DNA from: Kuschelorhynchus macadamiae
Lineage: Eukaryota; Arthropoda; Insecta; Coleoptera; Curculionidae
Length of the DNA: 64,000 bases
Direction: 5' to 3'
Assembly: GCA_030620095.1 (NCBI GenBank)
Contig: JAUTXW010000884.1
Span: forward strand, 310,001 to 374,000
The translations under genes and the position numbers were made by a program. The notes below the pieces were generated by a model that was given only the letters and a program-made list of their open reading frames with translations, was not told the origin of the DNA and ran no database searches. Below are positions 12,308 to 23,125 of the stretch, piece after piece. Position 1 is the stretch's first letter, and every line of letters begins with the position of its first letter.

Positions 12308-12339
12308 TTGATGATGGTCACTCAAATCCGAAACGTCGG
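12308..12339 (+). ncRNA. Hammerhead-like motif at inner end of left arm
   Basis: TTGATGATGG, a ten-base spacer, then CCGAAACGTCGG. Core position C3 is replaced by T; GATGA, GAAAC and GTC are present. The stem II candidate is short (GG/CC). Confidence 0.3.
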
Positions 12340-12632
12340 ATTAATTAATTAAATCGATGTCCATCGTTTAAATTTTACTAAAATTTTAGAAAAAATATAT
12401 TAAAATGAAAGATATTATATTTATTGTAAGCCAGAACATAAAAAACTAAACAGTAAAAGAAGTAGCAGGAAATAGGACACCAAAGGAAGAGTTGCTTTAT
12501 TCTTTGCTGTGCTATTTACTGGTACTCCCTTTATTGTTGTGTGAAAAAGCAGGGATGATCTAAAAAAAATGCTATAAATAACAAAGAAAATATCGTAAAA
12601 TGCAAGTTTTTTTCGATTTAATTGTTTATTAA

Positions 12633-13200
12633 TTAATTATTGATGTCGAGTGAACTGTTGGAAATGTCTACCGTCATGCTCGATACATAGTCGGAGCTTT
12701 CTACTGTAGAATTTACTGCAGCTCCTATTTCTACATCTGGTATCATCTGGATTGCGTTTCTAATTCGGTTGATGAAATTCTCCCTTGTTGTTGGTCTATT
12801 TTGGTACACCAAATCCTTAAGGCGACCCACAACAAAAGTCTAGACACGTGAATCAATCCAGCTTCCCGGAAAACGCCAATCTAGGAACCGTCTAACATTG
12901 TTTGAGTAGTGGCAGCTGATTTTCGAGAAAATCTAAATAAGTCCGTCAATTTAGTGGATTATCGAAAATTACTAGGCAGATAATTCGGTTGTTTTCTTAT
13001 GCCGCACCAAACGTTGACGCTCCAACGACCTTGACTCTGGACTTCTCGCATCCAGAGGGGATTGTGGTCCGACCTATAATGCAGGTTATGCAAGTTCACA
13101 TTCTCATCGGAGCGGAAAGTAGCTATATAATAAGTAATATGTGGATTTATGGATTTTCAGGTATACATATTTCAATTTTTGAGTTAATTTAATGTTTTAT
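12633..13200 (-). pseudogene. Mariner-type transposase relic
   Basis: On the minus strand, about 13140-13000 reads SADENVNLHNLHYRSD and QGRWSVNVWCGI, matching the region after the first catalytic Asp of DUF4817-type transposases. At 12830-12633 a 65-codon frame begins GRLKDLVYQNRPTTRENFI, the C-terminal segment after the last catalytic Asp. The stretch between, which should hold the second and third catalytic residues, is frameshifted or deleted (about 12831-12990). The copy is dead. Its central position between the inverted arms suggests it is the element's own gene. Confidence 0.7.
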
Positions 13201-13364
13201 GGAAATCTAAAGATGATGTGGAAGTAGTGATTTAATTTGCATAATTTTTTTCTCAAAATGTTTCAAATTTTAGGTTAAATTGAAATGATAGATGAAAATA
13301 ACTTTCAATTTACCATTGGCACTTTTTCTCCTCTACAATTCGGTGTAGTTATTTTTTAATCCAA

Positions 13365-13392
13365 GGTTTCGGATTCGAGCGATCATCATCAA
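13365..13392 (-). ncRNA. Hammerhead-like motif at inner end of right arm
   Basis: Minus strand: TTGATGATGATC, spacer, GGATTCGGAAACC-type ending read as ATCCGAAACC. It is the arm partner of the 12308-12339 motif, with the GTC lost. Confidence 0.25.
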
Positions 13393-13868
13393 TTTTCTTA
13401 ATTTAAATACGGACATGTTTTTTTTATTTCACTTTCTCATACCATTCATAACCACAAAATAAAATATGACCTAAAAGTCATATATACCATTTGATTTTTT
13501 TGAAAAAATCCGTTTTATTTGAGGAATTCCAGAAAAACGCCATCTAGCGACCAGTAATAAAATAAATTTTGTGACCGTTAATAGCACTGCAAATAGAGCG
13601 AAAAAAACCCTTTTTTTAAGACCAAGTTCAATAAAATAGGTTCATTTAAAACAGAGATATCAACGTTTGAAACAAAAAATGTTTGACCTTCTCCTACCAC
13701 TTTATTATTGAAAATAGAAAAAAAATTATAAATAGCAAAAAGTTGCGCAACTTATTGAAGAATACTGTGCCTATATTTTCGACACCCTTTGCTATGCAAA
13801 TTCACAAAAAATCGACATAGTTAAAGTTCTTTTTGCGCCCTCTAGCGGCAATTTTTCGAAGTTAAAAG

Positions 13869-14896
13869 TAAGACAAGTGGTTTTTGAGATACGGCCGGCC
13901 TCCCTTCTTAGTTGTACACCCGGTATGTGTGTTACTAAAATATTATTAGTAAAAGGAGCGATTCATAAAGAAGTTACGGGTAACGGGAAATTACTCGATG
14001 CAAGTTCAAAATCAGAAATTCATTTTTTTGCCAAAACATTGTAGATAGAGGAATTATGTAAATATAAAAATTGATGGCGAGGTTTTCCTGACCAAAAATG
14101 GTACCAATTCTGAGCTATATCAATCAGAAACTATAGTTAATTTTAAAAATCTGAAAGTTGTGAAGTCGTCGGAGAACTATATTTACAATATCTCCTCCAA
14201 AAAGTATTATGTTGTTTAAACAACGAATTTAAAAGGGGTAATCCTGGGCTACAATATGTATAATAAGTTTTTACATATAAACTTTCCAAAATATGGAACG
14301 ATATTGGACGAACAAATTTTGAAGTTTTGTATATATATTTTCAAACAGAAAAAAGAATCGGTTTGTCTAAGGAATCTGAAACCTGAATATTTTAAAAATT
14401 TCAGAGGATGTTTTGTTCAATATTATAATATGTACGGAGTTCTTGCAAGAGTATTAATAAAATAACTTGCATAATTAACCATATTAAATTAAAGTAGGTT
14501 TGTTACCGGTTATCTAAATGGCACTGGTCGGCAGAAACCTTTCATTAAAATGAGCAGACTAATTGTTGCATATTATATCCCATAAGAAATCTACTAACAA
14601 ACCTTTTCCATTAGTGCATTGGCCACTTTATTGGTTAAATGGATTATGAGGACACTTAAATAGATCCCTCTCCCCAATCTAAAGTAAACACCACAGAGTG
14701 GATTTATTGGGAATAAAAATTGCCATACTGAAATTGTCGACTGACTAACTGATTTAATTCGAAAAAAATATTGTAAAATATTTAATTTCCGTCTTTTGTG
14801 ACAATAATAAACTTACTTTGAAGTTATTTTTTTTATTCGTTGTGTTTTTTAATTTGGGGTAGGGATCCAAAAAGAAAAGTCAAATATTCAAAAAAA
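13869..14896. other. A+T-rich spacer, no gene seen
   Basis: A 69-codon frame at 14256-14465 (MYNKFLHINFPKYG start) has no recognisable domain and typical A+T-rich composition. I do not call it. Confidence 0.5.
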
Positions 14897-14931
14897 GTCT
14901 ACGTTTTGCAATTTATTATTGCATCTTCAGG
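14897..14931 (-). ncRNA. Decayed hammerhead-like motif, 3' of a Penelope-like relic
   Basis: Minus strand: CTGAAGATGCAA, loop, TTGCAAAACGTAGAC. A five-pair stem II (TGCAA/TTGCA) is clear, but the GAAA box reads AAAA and GTC reads GTA. It lies about 500 bp downstream of the endonuclease of the 15437-16890 relic on the same strand, where Penelope-like elements carry their terminal repeat. Confidence 0.4.
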
Positions 14932-15436
14932 ACACTAAAAGACATACATAACAGATATAGCTCTACAAGACATCAACTTAAAAAGAGTAATGTAAAAAAA
15001 ATGCTATACTGACTGTGAAAATTTGACATAAAATAGTGAAATTTTTGGAAATTATTACATACAAAAATACATAAATTACGTTAATACTATAATAAATTAC
15101 TAAATATTGTGATCTTTTTTAATCTGAAAAACAATGCACAATGAAATTAAAGATTACAAACTGTGTACTAACATTTTCAGGATTTGACTTTCATAGTCAT
15201 ATAAAAAAATACATGAACAAGACCTAGGTAAAAAAATTGAAAAAAATCACATACATGGGTTACAATAAAAAATGAAACACCACAATTAATTAAAACAATT
15301 CAACCCAGCTCGTTCAACGGTTGTTTGAGAATAGCAATATACCAAATATTCTTCCTTGTTATTGGAGAAAAAAATAGTAATATTGTTTTTTACTTTTTAT
15401 AAATCGCCTGCAAATAATTTTAGCATACGGATACAG

Positions 15437-16890
15437 TTATTTGATTTTATCAATTATACTGAAATATGCAGTACCGAGATTCTCTAAATCGGTTTTTTTA
15501 TTAACTGAATTTTTGTTCTGTTTTATATGTATCATTTCTGAGATTAATCTCTTTTTATAGCTAGTTTGGATATCTAGTACAGATGTTTTGTCAAAATCGA
15601 AACCATGTCCTGTATCTCTTTCATGTTCTACTAAAGCTGTTGGATTAGTTTTTAAAAGAATTTTTTTTTTGGTCATTTTTATGCTCTCTAATCCTGTCTT
15701 TGAGGTATCTACCCGTTTGTCCAATGTAACATTTCTGACATTGTAAACAAGGAATGTGATACACAACATTAGATTTTTGTTTCTTTTTTGTTTTTGCTTT
15801 AAGTTTGAAATAAAAGTGGATTTTGAGTTTATTGTCACTTTTTAGCACTATCTTAATGTTCTCATTATCTCTAATGGTAAGGTTCGAATCAACATTTCTT
15901 ATTTTTTCTGATAACCTGTTAATATACGAAAGTTTACAATAGATATCGGTGGTGTTATTATTTGTTATTGTTTTAACCATTCTGATATTTTTACTTCAAA
16001 GAATCTTTTTGATTATTGATAGAGGATAATTATTTTTAAGCAGCATACTTTTGATATATTGTAAGTTTTTAAAGTAATATTTTAACTTTTGTAAAAAGGT
16101 AACTGAAAAGGAAGTTTTTTAATATTCCATTCCTGAAGGTCTTGCATGACTAACTCTGAGCTCACTGGACATAAGCAATTACCCATTCCCAAACCAGAGG
16201 TTTGTTTATAGTAATCGTCATTATAGTGAAAATAATTATTATCAAAAACAAACGTGAGAGAATTCAAGAAAATATTCAGCCAAAATTTAACATTGTCTTC
16301 TATTAAATGCCATTTTTTCTTGTCTATAATAATAACAATATCTGTTGGAATGTTAGTAAAGAGTGATGTGACATCTAGTGAAACTATTTCATAGTTTGTA
16401 GGTATAACGATATTTTTAATAGAAGACACGAATTCAAAAGAGTTACGGACATGCGTTTCGTCTCTGTCAAACATATTATTCATAATATCTGCCAAAACCT
16501 TTCTTAACCTATACAGTGGAGATCCTAGAAATGACACTATCGGTCTAAGCGGTATATTCTCTTTGTGAATTTTAGGTTGAAAATAAATTTTAGGAGAGAC
16601 AGCAGTGCATGTTTTTCCCTGTTCTTTATCGATGTGACCTTTAATAAGTGTATGAATTAATTTTGTATTTTTATTTTATATAGTTGTTGTAGGGTCTTTA
16701 TATAATTTTTGATACGTTGATGAATCATTTAACAAAAGTTGAGCCTTTTCTGAGTATACTGCTTTTTCTAGGCAACTGTTATATTGCCTTTATCGGCTTT
16801 TAAGATGATTATGTTATCTTTATTGGACTTCAGAAAATTTAGAGTTTGATTGGCTATTTTTATTAGCTGACCCTTTGCGTTTTCTAGATT
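15437..16890 (-). pseudogene. Penelope-like element: reverse transcriptase and GIY-YIG endonuclease
   Basis: Minus-strand pieces run in order. About 16890-16750 reads NTLNFLK-like and ADKGNITVA, the segment N-terminal to the RT palm. 16537-16082 gives SFLGSPLYRLRKVLADI, then SLDVTSLFTNIP (RT motif A) and GLGMGNCLCPVSSELVM (motif B). 15980-15645 ends with VVYHIPCLQCQKCYIGQTGR, the Cys pair and GIY-YIG signature of the Penelope endonuclease, and 15838-15437 supplies ALVEHERDTGHGFDFD after a shift in a T-run near 15660. The YVDD catalytic box expected between motif B and the endonuclease is absent: only about 100 bp separates the two. The RT is therefore inactive. Frameshifts and stops also interrupt the N-terminal part. 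Confidence 0.88.
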
Positions 16891-18774
16891 TTTGTATTAA
16901 TAAATTCGTTCAACTTGATTTTAAATTAAATATTAAGAAAATAAATATTGATCTAATATTAAAGCTGTTGAAAGCATAGATATACTTGTATAGCTTGATG
17001 GTTGAAAGTCATTAGCTCCCATCGCACTTGTTTCTGCCCTAGGATAAAAGACTATAAGGGAAATATCGAATAGACTTGTTAAAGCCACCCATTATTCTTC
17101 AGAAATCTGCCTGTTTATTGCGTTAGAGCTGGACATTAGAGAGAGAAACTTTGCAAAATGGAATCTTTACCACCAGATTATCTTCCTCATGCTTATATCG
17201 ATATTTTTATTTACTTATTGTTATTCGATAAGCTATGGATAACTATCAATATATCGATAAAATGTCCATACCTACTCCTCGATGCTTTTTTAATTTAAAC
17301 TTTTTTTCTTTTTTTTAAACTTGTATTTCTACTTTTTTATATATAAATGAATAGTTACAAATTTTTGTACCTTGGTACCACGTGAAGTACCAAGTTTCAT
17401 ATACTCATGCCATACTATACAATACCATCACATAGCTCTTATAATAATGCAAATTTTCCAAAATAATTAAAGGTGTAACATCTGATATCAAAAGTGTTTA
17501 GAATTTTCGGGAGAATCTAAGAAGACAATAATATACAGCGTGTTCCATTTAAAATTAGCAAAATAACCCTAATTTTTTCGCGTAGTTTTTTATTTGATGT
17601 TCAATTGTGTTTATGCCCTTATTCCTCTCTAAAATCTCTACAACTTTTGTTGTTACCATTTTGCAATGTCTTTTAAAATATAGAAATTATAAAGGTGTTT
17701 ACCCTTGTAACCCTGTACGTACATTAAAAAATTACATTCGTTAAAAGGCTATATATATGAATATACAAAAAAAAAATAAAAAAACTTAATTCGAAAGGAA
17801 ATTTCGTTGGAGGAAGATTGGATTACAGGATACTTATATCGAAAAATAATTTCATAAAAAAAATTGTAAATGCAGCTTTAAGCTTACTTTGTGGTACATA
17901 CATTAGATTTTGGGGCGCTGCTTCACGAATCCAAAATATTTTTTTTTGTCCGCTACGTTTCGTTTTCGTTACCACGTCTTTGCCCCTCGTTATTAAAGAT
18001 ATTCTTATACTAAATAGCTGTAAGATATTTTTTAGTTATTTAAAAAACAAATTCTTTAATTTTATAGACAGAGGGAAGTGAAACAAAATTTACAAATTTT
18101 TGATAATTTCATCCCATAAATTTTAATTGGCACTACCATTTAATTAAGGGCGAGATGATATTAAAAACGGCAGAGCTTCAACACATGGTGTTTTACATGT
18201 TCTTTATTTTAAAAAGTTAAATAAGATCAATGTCCTGATTTCTGATACAGCACTTTTGTGTTTGTTGCCAGTAAAGAAACCGTACGTGTTGAAATTTAAT
18301 TTCAAACAAAAGGGTTTTGTTTAATTAATGAAGCATGTATACTTTAGTAAAGAAAGTTTATTTTTTAAACTCAGATTTTCAGACCAGACATACTCTAAAT
18401 AAACGAAATGTGAAAAAATCCGTCAAAATATTGCAGGACCTATTGAATTTAAAAATAGAGAACGAAGTGAGATAACGTACTTGAAAAGAATTTGTACCTT
18501 AATTTTTGAAACTTTCCGCAATTTCATTATATATGGAATATACACTATACTTTTTCTACTACTAGATTAAGGCTCCATTTTTTAAATGATTATAAACAAG
18601 ACTTGTTGATTTTGGACAGCATAAAAATACAGCCGGAAAGTACGTAAAAAAATGTTTGCCAGAGTGAAATTTTATGTTTAGTTCAAGACAGTGCGGTTTT
18701 CAACTGAGCTCGAATTTGTTCCGCCACATTTGTTTCCAAATATGTGTTGATCTTGAATAAGCAGTCTACAGTTT
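16891..18774. other. Spacer, with a possible small mariner-like relic
   Basis: Mostly unassigned. At 17533-17717 the ends tacagcgtgttccattt and gtaaccctgtac resemble the acagggtg-type ends of decayed mariner-type elements. The 87-codon frame at 17818-18081 has no domain I recognise. Confidence 0.4.
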
Positions 18775-19660
18775 TCTACAAGTTGGAAAGAAGAGCTCGA
18801 AAAATTTCTGACTCACGTAAATCAACCACTCAATCCACCCCAGAATATAATTTACTCTAGAGCTAGAGGAAAACAACAAACTACCATTTTTAGATGTTCT
18901 GGTATAAAACTGCATAACGGACATTTCGAATACATCTTGTACAGAAAACCAACACATACAGACAGATATTTAAATGCAAGATCACATCATCTCCCAGCGC
19001 AAATTCAAGCTCTGGCAAATACCCTAATATCCAGATCCGTGCGATTAACTGAGACACAGACGAGACAAAACGAACTGAAGGTAATATCTGGTGCTTTAAA
19101 AAAAAAATCGCTACACAAATCGCACCATAGAGAAAGCTATTAATGCACAGGGTTCACGAACAACGACCAACAAAAATTATGAACCACGAATGCAACAAGT
19201 AGTCTACCATATGTAAAAGGCACCACAGACAGAATCGGAAGAATTCTTAGGAAACACAACATACAAACAATACACAAGCCACAAAGAACTATAGGTAAAC
19301 TACTTGGAAACCCAAAAGATAAAATCAAACTGGAAAACCACGGAGTTTACAGCATTCCGTGCTAGCACTGTGAAAAGATGTACATGGGGCAAACTGACGG
19401 GCGAATATCAGCAAAAGTGGAAGAGCATAAACTCAGCATCAGAAACAAACAAACAACCTCAGCTTTATTTCTACGTCATCAGGAAACCGGCCATAAAATA
19501 AATTTCGATGGGGGTGTAGGGAGATTGTCAATATAGAACATTATAAGACTAAAAGGGACGAATCATTAAAACTACCAACAGTATTGAAGACAATAACCGA
19601 CAAATCTAAAATCGCAAAAACTCAAGCGCAACAACAACAGCACCATCCGGAGAACATAAA
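18775..19660 (+). pseudogene. Second Penelope-like relic, RT C-terminus and GIY-YIG endonuclease
   Basis: Plus-strand fragments in shifting frames include EYILYRKPTHTDRYLNARSH (about 18929-18985), the conserved RT thumb-side segment, and VKGTTDRIGRILRKHNIQT (about 19215-19270). VYSIPC with a following C then KMYMGQTDGRISAKVEEHK (about 19345-19425) matches the endonuclease signature. HQETGHKINFD follows near 19480. The palm with motifs A to C is missing, so the copy is 5'-truncated at about 18775. An in-frame stop stands where one Cys of the endonuclease would be. It differs clearly from the 15437-16890 relic, so two Penelope lineages are present. Confidence 0.82.
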
Positions 19661-19767
19661 TAACGACCAACGGCCGCGCAGATATAACCCTCGGCCCTGG
19701 GTGGGCGTATAAAAGGAAGCGTCGCAGTCACCAACACTTCAGTCTCTATTCGGACGCGAGAAAGAAA

Positions 19768-19808
19768 GCTTCGAAAATGCCAAATGTGATTTTGGCGAAA
19801 CGTCAGCA
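19768..19808 (+). ncRNA. Hammerhead-like motif 3' of the second Penelope relic
   Basis: A strong stem II (TGCCAAA with TTTTGGC), then GAAACGTC. The 5' half of the core (GCTTCGAAAA) has lost the CUGANGA consensus. A (TA)n tract starts 60 bp downstream. Confidence 0.4.
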
Positions 19809-19861
19809 AAACTGTTTTTTTCAGAACGACAGTAGTGAACGGATGTACACCCGGAATGAAA

Positions 19862-19867
<6 letters not shown>

Positions 19868-19925
<58 letters not shown>
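19868..19925. repeat. (TA)n microsatellite
   Basis: About 58 bp of pure AT, next to the hammerhead-like motif and a hAT-type end. Confidence 0.97.
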
Positions 19926-19927
<2 letters not shown>

Positions 19928-19961
19928 ACCCCCCTGAGAAATTAACCATGAGCCGTCACTG
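19926..19961 (-). repeat. hAT-type terminal sequence
   Basis: In reverse complement it reads cagtgacggctcatgg, the same terminus as the MITE at 39214-39928 (cagtgacggctcgtg). The rest of the element is not recognisable here. Confidence 0.55.
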
Positions 19962-19974
19962 CTGATACTAAAGC

Positions 19975-20420
19975 AATGGCCTGTCTCTGTAACTCTGGTT
20001 CGGAGTGTTTGCTGTACTACATGGAGTCCTCAAAATCAGTGTCACATTGACAAAATCGAAAAAGTTCAAAATAAATTTACCTTTTCACTTTTACTTAAAT
20101 TTAATTTCCCAGGTCAAGATCTGTCTTACAAAACAAAACTTCTTTGCGGCTTAAAAACCCCTTGAGTTTCGGGGAAGAAAGGCATTTCTGGTTTTGTTGC
20201 ACAAATTATCGAAAAGAAAGAATTGACTGTGAGATCTGCTGCTGTGAATTTCGTTTTTAGTTCCTATTAGGAGAATAAGGCACTACCAGCATTTTTTTGA
20301 AAAGTATCATCGTTCAAATTATGGATTTAATGCATTTGTTGATCGACAATAGTCACTTTCCGGAATTCATTTTCAGAATCAGCATTTCGCAGTTAAAAAG
20401 ATAGTTAAATGTATCGGTTA
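19975..20420 (+). pseudogene. LINE fragment, C-terminal part of the reverse transcriptase ORF
   Basis: The plus strand reads CCTTWSPQ, then KIEKVQNKFTFSLL and GQDLSYKTKLL, and after a frameshift FLVLLHKLSKRKN and a RTNYGFNAF-like piece near 20310. This is the conserved tail after the RT domain of jockey/I-type LINEs (W-S-P, then I-E-K-V-Q). Nothing of the RT core is present. Several frameshifts and stops. Confidence 0.65.
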
Positions 20421-20896
20421 TTGTGATTATCTTCTGCTGGTACATGATTTGTCTGATATTTGTTTTTACTCATATAATTCTATTATTGTGTAATATGTGC
20501 TACATTGTTTCTATTATTATTTGACTCGCTATTTTTTTCAGTATCTTTTTTTCGTTATTTTGTGAATTCGTACCATTTGGAATGTTTAGCATGCTGCAGT
20601 GTACATTTCAAAAGGACCACTTGTCCGATGCTTACATAGGTTACGCCCTTACATTATTATTAAAAAGTTACATTAGAGTTCATGCGATTGAGACTTGGAA
20701 TCAAATCGGTATTTTGATTTGTTTCTGTGGATAATATCCATTGAGGCAACGACAGATTGGCATTAGTGCCTACTGTGGTGCTGAATTGTGTCTCCACCGT
20801 GAATGAAGATACGGTCTCAGAGTGGATATATTATGGATAGGTTATTCATCAGATGAAACAAGCTTTCTTGGACAAATTTTATACACTTACTACAAA

Positions 20897-20933
20897 GTCA
20901 ACGTTTCGACACCAATTTGTGCCATCATCTGGG
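20897..20933 (-). ncRNA. Hammerhead-like motif, decayed
   Basis: Minus strand: CAGATGATGGCAC, loop, GTGTCGAAACGTTGAC. Stem II pairs GGCAC with GTGTC. U4 of the core is A, and the cleavage triplet is GTT. The plus-strand frame at 20822-21043 overlaps it and is probably not a gene. Confidence 0.4.
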
Positions 20934-21969
20934 CAAGTAAATTCAAATTCGGTAGGTACTCCACAGTAACAGGAGTGGTGTTGACAATCGACCCAAAAAA
21001 CAAACGAAAAACATTCGACAATAATTTAGCTGCAGGAATATGAGCTGCTGAGAAGGTCGAAGGTTATAACCTTCACCTTCTCAGCGCCAAATGCTCCTTC
21101 TTAGCCTTTCGTGAGTAAATAAAGCAGGCCGGTATTGCTCTCTTATTTGACGCTTTCTATAGTATATTGACAATTTGAAAAAGTATTAACCTCAAGATAG
21201 TGCCGGAATCCTTTATAAGTTGAGGAACTGAAATTGAAAATCTTCTAAAGTAGATAGACAAAATGCAATGATTAAAAAATGTTGGTAAAAGGCTTGACAA
21301 AACTATTGCTGCTTTAACGCCTATACAGTTGAGTAAATATCGCAACTTCCACAGTTTTTAACGCTCCCAACAATATATCTTACCGTAACTATTCTCAGTC
21401 GTATTCGCAATTAAAGAAAAATAACAATGCAAGCACATCATAAACAAATTTCATAAATCTGGAACACAGACATCAATCTGATCCCACAAATCAAAACAAT
21501 TCTAGTAACTAAAAATACTAAATGGAAAATATGAATCTGTTTGAGTGATTTTCTGTAATATTCTCTGTGATGATTCACAGTTTACACTGAGAAAATATAA
21601 ATAGAAGACGGATGCCAAAAAAATAAAACAGGATACCCGGTAGCAACATAATTTTCGTTGAAGTAATTGCAGATATTTTTAGTTTTGCTGTTACAACTGT
21701 CCTTAGTGTTAGCGAGCTACATTGAAAACCCCGTTAATTTGGCAGCATGACAGTGCAAGCATGGTGTTTCTTTCTTTTCGTAAAACACCTCATAATTGTG
21801 GAGTTAATCTACATCAAATTTTTGTGAAAAAGGGATTGTTGTTCTCAGATTTTTTCGTATAAACCTGTTGGTTGGATCATAAAGGAAGGGAATCCTGAGT
21901 TTTCCCTTACACAACGATCGGAAGTCACATTATTTTGACTTTTGTAAAAAGATGGTGTGCATTTAATTT
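20934..21969. other. Spacer with one strong hairpin
   Basis: No gene seen. The hairpin is listed separately (21047-21085). Confidence 0.5.
21047..21085. repeat. Near-perfect 39-bp hairpin
   Basis: gctgagaaggt and accttctcagc pair across gaaggttataaccttc, itself a palindrome, with one bulged base. About 18 pairs and almost no loop. Confidence 0.8.
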
Positions 21970-22485
21970 TTTTTAACGAAAATGTAAATATAGCGGATTC
22001 TATCAAAACAAAAACTGCGCTGGATTCAGAGGTCTACATCCAATACGTAACCAACAAAACAACAAAAACCACATGACATAAGAATTTTAAAATTTTCTAC
22101 ATAATTTTACTTGAGGGTAATGAATTTTGATAGACTTAAAAAGATGCTTCTAATGGTCACTAATAAACATATTAAGTTTTAAGTCTTTATATCTAATAGA
22201 ATAGTAATTCAGTTTGAAAACTGAATCGTCTGCATTTTTTTGCAAGCTGACCAAATTGAATCATTTATTGTTTTAAATTAGTCTTCTATTCTCCGCAAAA
22301 TTGCACTAAAAATAATTTTTTAAATAAGAAATTCTATTAAATTTCTTAATTTAGAAAAAAATAATTTTAACTAAATTTGGTTTTTTATGTTTCAAATATT
22401 TATCTTTATAATTATAGAAAAAGCGATTATGCTCAAAAGCAAATCCAGATAGCCACAAAAGCTTATTTGTAAACTAAAAAAAAAG

Positions 22486-22488
<3 letters not shown>
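21970..22488 (+). repeat. Interspersed repeat, copy 1
   Basis: Matches 28960-29310 in reverse complement. Landmarks are actgcgctggattcagaggt, acaaaacaacaaaaac and gcgattatgctcaaaagcaa. Both copies lie beside a (TA)n tract. Confidence 0.75.

Positions 22489-22536
<48 letters not shown>
22489..22536. repeat. (TA)n microsatellite
   Basis: Pure AT; the mariner-type element at 22537 is inserted at its last TA. Confidence 0.97.
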
Positions 22537-22539
<3 letters not shown>

Positions 22540-23125
22540 TGTGTCCCAGATTCGCTTCTCTATATAGGGATCTCGGCTCCTATTATACCTACAGTAAAGG
22601 TTAAATTGAGACAGTTTTAGAGGAAACTTATTGCATTCGATATCTGGCTTCAGATTTACGATCGATCAATAGGTTTGGGAAATATTTAGATTGATTTAGT
22701 TTTCCGCCAGTATATCCAGAACAGTAAATTTGACAGCTGTCAAAATGTGACATTATTTGGACACATTTTTAAGTCAAATAAGATGGCGTATACGACACGT
22801 CTGCATTGTTTTTTTGTTAACCCGCAACCCGTCTCAACTTTCATTTTTCTTATGACCGCCATATTGGTTTTTCGATTTTTGGAAAAAATTTCCACTCTTA
22901 TGATATTTCACAAGTGCATTAAAGATTTTAGTGTCATCAAAATATCGCACTTCGTAAATTAGGTTTCAATGTTTTTAAAGGAGGCCATGATTTATTTGTC
23001 ACAAGATTACATTGATATATAAGTAATGTATTGAACGCATTGAATTTTCAATACAACGTGAACGTAAATAACGACTTAAAATATTTAAATGAGCTTTAAT
23101 TACTTTGTAAGTGGGTAACATTAAT

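Larger units (their letters stand above)
11829..13868 (-). mobile_element. Mariner-type relic with ~0.53-kb inverted repeats
   Basis: Arms at 11829-12355 and 13345-13868 are imperfect reverse complements. Shared landmarks are ttgccgctag / ctagcggcaa, agttgcgcaact, gatatctctgtttt / aaaacagagatatc and cgctagatggcgtttttctgg. The right flank extends to a possible terminus gtacacccggtatgt near 13913 that the left lacks. The interior holds a transposase relic on the minus strand. As in the 1744-5464 element, long arms enclose a DUF4817-type transposase and only one outer end survives. Confidence 0.8.
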
